This document shows positions 1 to 4,667 of a stretch of DNA of 11,483 nt, piece after piece (the stretch's first letter is position 1; each line of letters starts with the position of its first letter). This stretch comes from an uncultured Kineothrix sp. (lineage in GTDB: Bacteria; Bacillota; Clostridia; Lachnospirales; Lachnospiraceae). The stretch lies in NCBI GenBank assembly GCA_910587275.1, contig CAJUMD010000108.1, forward strand, positions 1-11,483, in the 5' to 3' direction. The translations under genes were made by a program, and so were the position numbers. Below the pieces are notes generated by a model. The model ran no database searches. It was not told the DNA's origin and saw only the letters and a program-made list of their open reading frames with translations.

Positions 1-86
1 CTTACCAAAAAGGAGTTGCTTTTTACCAAAGACACAAACTTTTTTACACTACCGAAGCGGACCAGGAGTGTCTGTTAAGCGCTTCC

Positions 87-499
87 CTATAACACTTCAC
101 TGAGTTTCTCTACTTTGCAACCCTTGCTTGCATAATATTGGAGCATTTCTTCAATTTTCCGTTTGTCATAGCTGGTAATACAATCCGACAGCACATGAAC
201 GGTGTAACCTTCTTTAGCCATATTGTAGCAAGTGGATTTTACATTGCCGGTGCATTTCCTTTGGTTTTCGTGAAAATGTTTCCGGATACAATTTGCATCT
301 CCGCAACTAATTCTTCGCCATGAGTGCCCGGCTTAAAGGTTCTGGTACCGGCTGATAGATTATTGTGCTTGATATAGACCACATGAATATTGTGGGCAAC
401 AGCCCAATCAATCGCAGTGTTGATATTGCCGATGATTTCCCTGTAATTTTTTGTAATGTCGTTTTGGATGTCAATAACGACAAATGCCTTGTTTTGCAT
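87..499 (-). pseudogene. Broken isochorismatase-family cysteine hydrolase
   Basis: Seen: the reading frame starts at ATG 499 behind a GGAGG box (506-510) and encodes an isochorismatase-like N-terminus (MQNKAFVVIDIQND...). It holds the expected catalytic Asp10 and the conserved Lys of the FTKTKGNA segment (about residue 78), then stops at 239. In another frame, reading resumes at about 245 with NVKSTCYNMAKEGY...LSDCITSYDKRKIEEML and ends at TAG 87-89; this is the family's usual C-terminus. Family members have roughly 30 more residues between these parts, including the central beta strand and the loop with the nucleophilic cysteine. The gene therefore carries an internal deletion plus a frameshift and cannot make an active enzyme. 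Known: the family hydrolyses amide or vinyl-ether bonds in small molecules in the cytoplasm. It is divergent from the WYL regulator gene, its likely former controller. The loss of the active-site segment is inferred from memory of the family, not from an alignment. Confidence 0.8.
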
Positions 500-545
500 G
501 GTTTTCCTCCGTTTTCTTTCATTGATTTGTCTGCTTGTTTATTGT

Positions 546-575
546 AATATATAATTGTTGACAGCAATATGGCAA
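546..575 (-). promoter_or_regulatory. Divergent promoter region with candidate WYL-regulator operator
   Basis: On the minus strand, TTGCCA (575-570) and TATATT (551-546) form a plausible -35/-10 pair with an 18-bp spacer ahead of the hydrolase gene. The same stretch holds an imperfect palindrome at 558-575, TTGACA-6-TGGCAA, which fits TTGMCA-N6-TGKCAA. A wider TTGTTG...CAACAA pair encloses it. The palindrome covers the minus-strand -35 box, so a bound regulator would block hydrolase transcription. Known: YafY-like HTH/WYL proteins often control a divergent neighbour. Assignment of this site to that protein is inference. No good plus-strand -10 box is visible for the regulator gene itself. Confidence 0.4.
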
Positions 576-609
576 CAATCAAAAGAAAATTTTGGAAGGC
601 GTATATAAC

Positions 610-1573
610 ATGAAAATTGACAGGCTTGTCAGTATTATTATGATACTTCTCAATAAGGAGCGAATCGGGGCGCAGGAGTTGGCAGATATGTTTGAAGTAT
701 CGCCCCGTACAATTTACCGGGACATAGACGCCATCAATATGGCAGGTATTCCCATTTGTTCAACTTCGGGGGTGGGCGGCGGGTTTGAAATTATGCAGAA
801 TTATAAAATCGAAAAAAATGTTTTTTCGGTTGCAGACCTTTCCGCTATTTTAATGGGACTTACCAGCCTGTCTGATATGGTAAGGGGCGATGAACTGATA
901 AACGCACTTGCAAAAGTTAAGAGTTTTATTCCTGCCGATAGAGCGAAAGACATTGAATTAAGGGCAAATCAAATACGCATAGATTTGAGTGCATGGATGG
1001 GCAACAGAAACATACAGTTATATTTAGAAATGATTAAAACAGCTTTACAGGAAAGAAGGCTGCTTTCGTTTGAATATGTAGCGCATCACGGGAATAAAAC
1101 CACACGGACAGTCGAGCCGTATCAGCTTGTATTGAAAAATAGCCACTGGTATTTTCACGGATATTGTTATAAAAGAAATGATTTTCGTTTATTTCGGCTT
1201 TCCCGCATATCGGATCTGCAAATAAAGATAGAAACTTTTCTGCCACGGGATTTTTTAAAAACAAGTTTAGACTTTGAGGAAATCTTTGAAACGGTACCAA
1301 TAAGAATTAAACTCCGTATATCATAAATCGGTTATGGACAGGGTACTTGATTATTGTCCGTATGAACATTTTTCGCCTGCTGACGACGGATATTACATTG
1401 TTGATTTTCCATTTATTGAGAATGATTATAACTATGATATTCTTCTTAGTTTCGGGTCAAAATGTGAGTGTTTGGAACCGTTGCATATCCGTACGGAGTT
1501 AAAACGCAAAATACATGATTTGACTGCCATATATCAGAGCAAGTCCTTTGAGAGAGGTACCGTTTCAAGATAA
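610..1573 (+). pseudogene. Frameshifted YafY-like HTH/WYL transcriptional regulator
   Basis: Start chosen at ATG 610, with GGAAGG at 594-599; an upstream in-frame TTG at 592 is less likely. Residues 1-60 form a winged HTH of the HTH_11 type (ELADMFEVSPRTIYRDIDAI, then GVGGGF). A WYL domain follows at about residues 135-210, with the W-Y-F core at residues 180-182. The frame ends at TAA 1324-1326 after LRIS. The natural continuation HKSVMDRVLDYCPYEHF...LHIRTELKRKIHDLTAIYQ runs in the +1 frame from 1322 to TGA-independent stop 1571-1573. A single extra base within about 1317-1322 explains the break. Joined, the product would be about 320 residues, normal for the family. Known: WYL domains bind small ligands or nucleic acid and tune DNA binding. 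Its presumed target, the divergent hydrolase gene, is also broken, so the pair looks decayed. A sequencing error cannot be excluded for a single-base shift. Confidence 0.82.
1286..1568. repeat. 13-bp inverted repeat flanking the regulator C-terminus
   Basis: TTGAAACGGTACC (1286-1298) and its exact reverse complement (1556-1568) enclose the frameshift and the out-of-frame 3' part of the WYL gene. Part of the match is the self-complementary GGTACC. The right copy lies just past the normal end of the family (IYQ), where the tail SKSFERGTVSR looks foreign. It may mark a rearrangement junction or be chance. Confidence 0.4.
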
Positions 1574-1637
1574 TCTGCTGACATTCCCTTGTCTGCAATG
1601 CAACTGACAAGATACGGATTAACTCGCCTTCGTCATA

Positions 1638-1824
1638 GCGGCAGCAGTCGGGAAAATACTTCACGACATTCCTTACACCCCTATGCAGGAGAAGCGACCT
1701 CCCACACAGCATATAATGTGCCGCTTTTTTATTCCCGCGAGCAACGAGCCAAGTGGCTGCTTACAGACATTTGGCGACTGCCGCGAGGGTCAAATACCCC
1801 GTTGCTCTGCAGCGGGGTATTTGA
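1638..1824 (+). other. Gene-free stretch with strong RNA-type secondary structure
   Basis: The 405 bases between the WYL pseudogene and the tRNA (1574-1978) hold no convincing gene but nest several complementary arms. AGCGGCA (1637-1643) pairs with TGCCGCT (1719-1725), which is followed by a T-run. Inside it, TATGC-A-GGAG (1682-1691) pairs with CTCC...GCATA. Next, 1736-1785 forms a long arm: CGCG/CGCG, GCA/TGC, an internal loop, then GCCAAGTG (1748-1755) with CATTTGGC (1768-1775) closing a 12-base loop. A 16-bp hairpin ends the series at 1790-1824. The succession of stems ending in a terminator-like hairpin is what a structured non-coding RNA or a long leader looks like. I do not recognise the family, and no promoter ahead of it is convincing. 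I have a vague memory of similar sequence recurring beside mobile elements in Clostridia, which I cannot verify. Confidence 0.4.
1790..1824 (+). terminator. Strong 16-bp hairpin, probable plus-strand terminator
   Basis: Bases 1790-1805 pair fully with 1809-1824 (one G-U pair) around a TCT triloop; the arms carry CAAATACCCCG and CGGGGTATTTG. The plus-strand continuation TTGTTTATC is only moderately T-rich; the minus-strand side has no T-run. A plus-strand terminator closing the structured element is the best reading. Confidence 0.55.
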
Positions 1825-1930
1825 TTGTTTATCTTGGCAGTATTGGCAGAGAGGTATAGAAAGCGAGGAAATTTAAGGATGAAGAAAAGAATCATGGACT
1901 GTCTTCAACTGTCTTTAAATTTGCAGACAC

Positions 1931-1965
1931 AAAAAACGAAAACGCTGTATTTATCAACGTTTCCG
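1931..1965 (-). terminator. Rho-independent terminator of tRNA-Gly
   Basis: Read on the minus strand, CGGAAACGTTG pairs with CAGCGTTTTCG (11 bp, two G-U pairs) around ATAAATA and is followed at once by six Ts (complement of 1931-1936). It lies 13 bases past the tRNA 3' end, so it ends the tRNA transcript. Confidence 0.8.
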
Positions 1966-1978
1966 CACTTTTTCAAAG

Positions 1979-2051
1979 AGCGCGAGACGGGACTCGAACC
2001 CGCGACCCCGACCTTGGCAAGGTCGTGCTCCACCAACTGAGCCACTCGCGC
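1979..2051 (-). tRNA. tRNA-Gly (anticodon GCC)
   Basis: On the minus strand the sequence folds as a complete tRNA. The acceptor arms are GCGCGAG (2051-2045) and CTCGCGC (1986-1980), with U as discriminator base at 1979. The D arm has the GGCTCAGTTGGT pattern, the anticodon stem is CGACC/GGTCG with loop TTGCCAA (anticodon GCC), and the T arm contains GGTTCGAGTCC. The anticodon reads GGC codons and the U73 discriminator is usual for bacterial glycine tRNAs. CCA is not encoded (the next bases are CTT). It has its own promoter and terminator, so it is a single-gene transcript. The AT-rich segment with decayed genes lies directly beyond its 3' end. Confidence 0.97.
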
Positions 2052-2064
2052 ATCAACAGTATTT

Positions 2065-2093
2065 ATTATACATGTGTTTTTGAAGTCTGTCAA
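2065..2093 (-). promoter_or_regulatory. Consensus promoter of tRNA-Gly
   Basis: On the minus strand TTGACA (2093-2088) and TATAAT (2070-2065) are separated by exactly 17 bases, a perfect sigma-A match. Transcription would begin a few bases before the mature 5' end at 2051. Confidence 0.9.
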
Positions 2094-2286
2094 CTATATT
2101 TAAAAAAATTTGCAGCAGTTCGTAACGGTTCAGCCTGAAATGCTGTGTTGATGGGCGGACGCACGGTAGGGAGCTTTTTGCGGGGCGGCGGCAGCGGGAT
2201 TGCCTGTCCCGGTTTTCCGGGCATTTTTTCCGGCTGGGGGTTGGCAAGGGCGGACCAAGTCAACAACCCCGCGGGAATAAACTTTT

Positions 2287-3750
2287 TCAGTCGGAAAGCG
2301 CAGGGGCAGCGCTTTTTTTGGAAAAATACTTTTTATAAGTAATGCTAAAGAGGATTACCGCAAGCAGCGTGGAAAGATAATCCGTGACCGGCTGTGCTGC
2401 GGCGAGCATCGGTGCGGAGTCAAAAATTCTGCCGAAAACGAGCAAAATGGGGATGTAAAGCAGTCCCTGGCGGCTGACGGACAAAATCAGGGAGGGAACC
2501 GCAGCGCCGGTGGACTGGATGGCGTTGATAAAGACAAACAAAAGTCCCATCACCGGTCCCGAATAAATGTAAATGCGTGCAAAAGCGATGCCGTACCCGG
2601 AAGCGTCCGGATTGTCCAAAAATGCCAGTACCAGCGGACCGGCCCCGAAATAGCAGATGGCGGTCATAATAAGGCTTAAGCCGAAGGCGAGGCAGAGAGA
2701 GAATTTCAGTACGGACAGATACCGTTTCCTGTTTCCTGCCCCGAAACAGTAGCCAAGCAGCGGCTGGATACCGCTGCCAAGTCCGATGAGCAGCATGACC
2801 ACAATCATGTTGACTTTCATGGCGACCCCAAGTCCGGCCACGGTCATGTCGCCATAGCCGGACATGATGTTATTGGTGATGATGTTGGATGTACTCATCA
2901 GGATGCTGTTTAAAGAAGCCGGAACGCCGATGGCAAGTACGCCGGAGGCAATCCCGTTTCCTGCCATGTAATCCTTTGGGCGGATGGAAAGCATGGTTTT
3001 GTCCGACAGCAGGTGCCTTAGGTAAAACAGGGCGGCGGCTATGTTTCCAATTACCGTGGCGATGGCGGCGCCTGCCACGTTCCAGTGCAGCCAAAGAATC
3101 ATGACGGGGTCTAAAATGATGTTAGCCAGATTCCCGATAATCATTCCCATCATGGCTGTCTGGGCTTTGCCTTCGGAACGGATGATGTTGCTGAAACTGT
3201 TGCTGACAATAAGGAAGGGAATTCCCAGCGCTACGATGTTCAGGTATTGGGAAGCATACCCCATGGTGCCGTCGCTGGCGCCGACGGCACGGCAGATGGG
3301 ATTGGCAAATACCCAAATGAGTACCATGGCGATGATGCCGATGGTAAGTCCTGTCCAAAAACAGAATGAGGAGGTATGCTTTGCCTTTTGCGGGTTGCCT
3401 TCCCCAAGCATTCTGGAAATCAGGGAGGTCCCGCCGATGCCGAATAACAGTCCCACTGCCATAAAGAGCAGGAATACCGGCGTGGCTATGGATACGGCTG
3501 CCACCATATAAGCGTCCTTCGTCTGTCCGATGAAGAACGTGTCCGCCAGGTTATAGACAAGTACCATCATCATGCTGACGATGGACGGAACGATGTTGCT
3601 GACCACCGCTTTCGGTACGGGTGCGTTGCGGAAGATTTCCGTTGTTTTATCCGCCGCTTTGTTTACGGATGGTGCGTTGTTGCTTTCCGCAGCTGTATTT
3701 TGTTTCTCGTTTTGTCTGTATGGTTCTGATTTTGTTTTTTCTGGTTTCAT
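2287..3750 (-). CDS. MATE family multidrug efflux transporter
   Basis: A 487-residue inner-membrane antiporter with twelve expected hydrophobic segments in two MatE repeats. Family marks include VYNLADTFFIGQ (Asp70 in helix 1), GIGGTSLISRMLGEG after helix 2, NIIRSEGK, and NIILDPVMI in the first half; the second half repeats the pattern (GIPASLNS-like segment, GLGSGIQPLLGYCFGAG). Known: MATE proteins export cationic drugs and metabolites using a Na+ or H+ gradient; the MepA/NorM-like type is closest by eye. The start at ATG 3750 has AAAGGAG about 12 bases upstream, rather far. The first 45 residues are hydrophilic (KPEKTKSEPYRQ...) and longer than usual, so a downstream start is possible. It follows marR by 55 bases on the same strand and probably shares its promoter. 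Substrate unknown. Confidence 0.93.
   Translation of the reverse strand: MKPEKTKSEPYRQNEKQNTAAESNNAPSVNKAADKTTEIFRNAPVPKAVVSNIVPSIVSMMMVLVYNLADTFFIGQTKDAYMVAAVSIATPVFLLFMAVGLLFGIGGTSLISRMLGEGNPQKAKHTSSFCFWTGLTIGIIAMVLIWVFANPICRAVGASDGTMGYASQYLNIVALGIPFLIVSNSFSNIIRSEGKAQTAMMGMIIGNLANIILDPVMILWLHWNVAGAAIATVIGNIAAALFYLRHLLSDKTMLSIRPKDYMAGNGIASGVLAIGVPASLNSILMSTSNIITNNIMSGYGDMTVAGLGVAMKVNMIVVMLLIGLGSGIQPLLGYCFGAGNRKRYLSVLKFSLCLAFGLSLIMTAICYFGAGPLVLAFLDNPDASGYGIAFARIYIYSGPVMGLLFVFINAIQSTGAAVPSLILSVSRQGLLYIPILLVFGRIFDSAPMLAAAQPVTDYLSTLLAVILFSITYKKYFSKKSAAPALSD
2295..2319 (+). terminator. Plus-strand terminator-like hairpin inside the 3' end of the MATE gene
   Basis: AAAGCGC (2295-2301) and GCGCTTT (2309-2315) pair around AGGGGCA, and the plus strand continues with a run of seven Ts (2313-2319). 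The hairpin overlaps the last codons of the MATE gene, which reads the other way. On the minus strand only TTT follows, so it would mainly stop transcripts entering from the left. No plus-strand gene precedes it, so its role is unclear. Confidence 0.4.
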
Positions 3751-3805
3751 GTTATGCGGATGCTCCTTTTTTACGTGTGTTGTCTTCTGTGGTGCGGCAG
3801 GACGG

Positions 3806-4360
3806 TCATTTCCCGGCCGGCGCGGCGCCGTCATCCGGTGGGACCGGCTGGTCATGCAGCAGGTTTTCATACATCTGCCGGAGGGACTGTTCCAAAACCG
3901 GAAAGTTTTCCGGCGGAATATGGGCGAAAAGAACCGCATCCATATCGGAAGGGCAGCATAGGTGGCTTTGTATGAGGTCGTGTCCTTTTTGCGTCAGCAG
4001 TATCGGTTTGCACCGGGCGCCCTGTCTGCTGCTTTCCCGCTGGATGAGTCCTTTTTTTTCCAATATTTTTAATACGTGGATGATACTGGTGTGCTGTACG
4101 CCGAAAAAAGCGGCAAGGCCGGACAGGGAATTTTTCTGTCCGCCGCCGGTACCTTCCAATCCGCCAAAAACATTGGGGTCACAGGGATGATTGGGAGAAT
4201 ATGGCTGTCCGGCGCTGTTAAGGTGAGGAAGGGTATGGAAATAAAGATATTCCATAATGTCCAGCTGTGTACTCGTCAGGTCATAGTCCCGGTAACGGTA
4301 GTTCCTGTGCCGTTCCAGTTGTGTATGTATTTTTTTGATGTATACAGCGATTTCGTTCAT
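3806..4360 (-). CDS. MarR-family transcriptional regulator
   Basis: A 184-residue cytoplasmic DNA-binding protein. The start is ATG 4360 (MNEIAVYIKKIHTQLERHRNYRYRDYDL); the much longer open frame upstream runs across the promoter and is not real. LTSTQLDIMEYLYF is the usual MarR helix before the winged HTH, followed by SLSGLAAFFGVQHTSIIHVLKILEKKGLIQRESS (helix-turn-helix and wing) and LLTQKGHDLI, as is typical. Between the first helix and the HTH there is a proline/glycine-rich insertion (residues about 45-77) that makes it longer than the usual ~145 residues. It lies 55 bases upstream of the MATE gene, the classical regulator-pump pair, so it probably represses both genes until a ligand binds. 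A perfect palindrome at its own promoter supports autoregulation. The ribosome site is G-rich and unusual, next to a nine-G tract. Confidence 0.88.
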   Translation of the reverse strand: MNEIAVYIKKIHTQLERHRNYRYRDYDLTSTQLDIMEYLYFHTLPHLNSAGQPYSPNHPCDPNVFGGLEGTGGGQKNSLSGLAAFFGVQHTSIIHVLKILEKKGLIQRESSRQGARCKPILLTQKGHDLIQSHLCCPSDMDAVLFAHIPPENFPVLEQSLRQMYENLLHDQPVPPDDGAAPAGK

Positions 4361-4370
4361 GAATCCCCGT

Positions 4371-4379
4371 CCCCCCCCC
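4371..4379. repeat. Nine-C homopolymer (G9 on the marR strand) in the marR leader
   Basis: Nine consecutive Cs on the plus strand lie 11-19 bases upstream of the marR start codon; as RNA this is G9 followed by ACGGGGATTC and AUG. It overlaps the zone where a ribosome binding site would lie, and no standard GGAGG is present. Tracts of this length are prone to slipped-strand length change. Confidence 0.7.
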
Positions 4380-4466
4380 GGCTCCGGTTTTCCCGGTATT
4401 CTTCCGTTCCTATACTCCAATATTCCAATATGCGTTTGCCATATGTCCTGTGGCTGCCGTGCTTTT

Positions 4467-4509
4467 ATGTAGCAAGCTACATTATAGCGCGGCATAAAAA
4501 GGATGTCAA
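4467..4509 (-). promoter_or_regulatory. marR-MATE promoter with palindromic operator
   Basis: On the minus strand TTGACA (4509-4504), a 17-base spacer and TATAAT (4486-4481) form a perfect sigma-A promoter. Directly downstream, overlapping the last two bases of the -10 box, is a palindrome with 7-bp arms around a 2-base centre, ATGTAGC/GCTACAT (4467-4482), covering the expected transcription start. Known: MarR dimers bind palindromes of about 16-20 bp and often repress their own operon. That this protein binds here is inference, but position and symmetry fit well. The leader to the marR start is about 115 bases. Confidence 0.8.
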
Positions 4510-4667
4510 CGGTAATTTTCCATACGCCGTCATACTTTACTCTGTACAAGCATATAAAAAAACATGGGTAATGGAACCGGAGCATGTTGGGAAAAATCAT
4601 TCCTGCTATTTGCCGGAGGGTATTTTTCCGACATGATTTCCGAAAAAATACGGGCGGAGGGAAGGCT

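Noticed and set aside
1..86. Possible hairpins (AAAAAG/CTTTTT at 8-26, GAAGCG/CGCTTC at 54-85)
   Set aside because: Short arms with long or AT-only pairing; nothing firm can be said about this edge.
1446..1712. Minus-strand open frame of 88 codons with a helix-like stretch (DEGELIRILSVALQTRE)
   Set aside because: It crosses the clear C-terminal coding part of the WYL gene on the other strand and has no convincing ribosome site; a decayed fragment of a mobile-element gene in 1570-1712 cannot be excluded.
1589..1876. Open frame of 95 codons on the plus strand
   Set aside because: It runs through the stacked stems of the structured element, including both arms of the 16-bp hairpin, and lacks a ribosome site; its protein-like look is explained by the structure.
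2145..2342. Plus-strand open frame of 65 codons
   Set aside because: It overlaps the MATE gene end and terminator-like hairpins, with low-complexity Gly/Arg content and no ribosome site.
3572..4190. Plus-strand open frames opposite the MATE N-terminus and marR
   Set aside because: Both genes opposite are well supported and the plus-strand products show no recognisable features.
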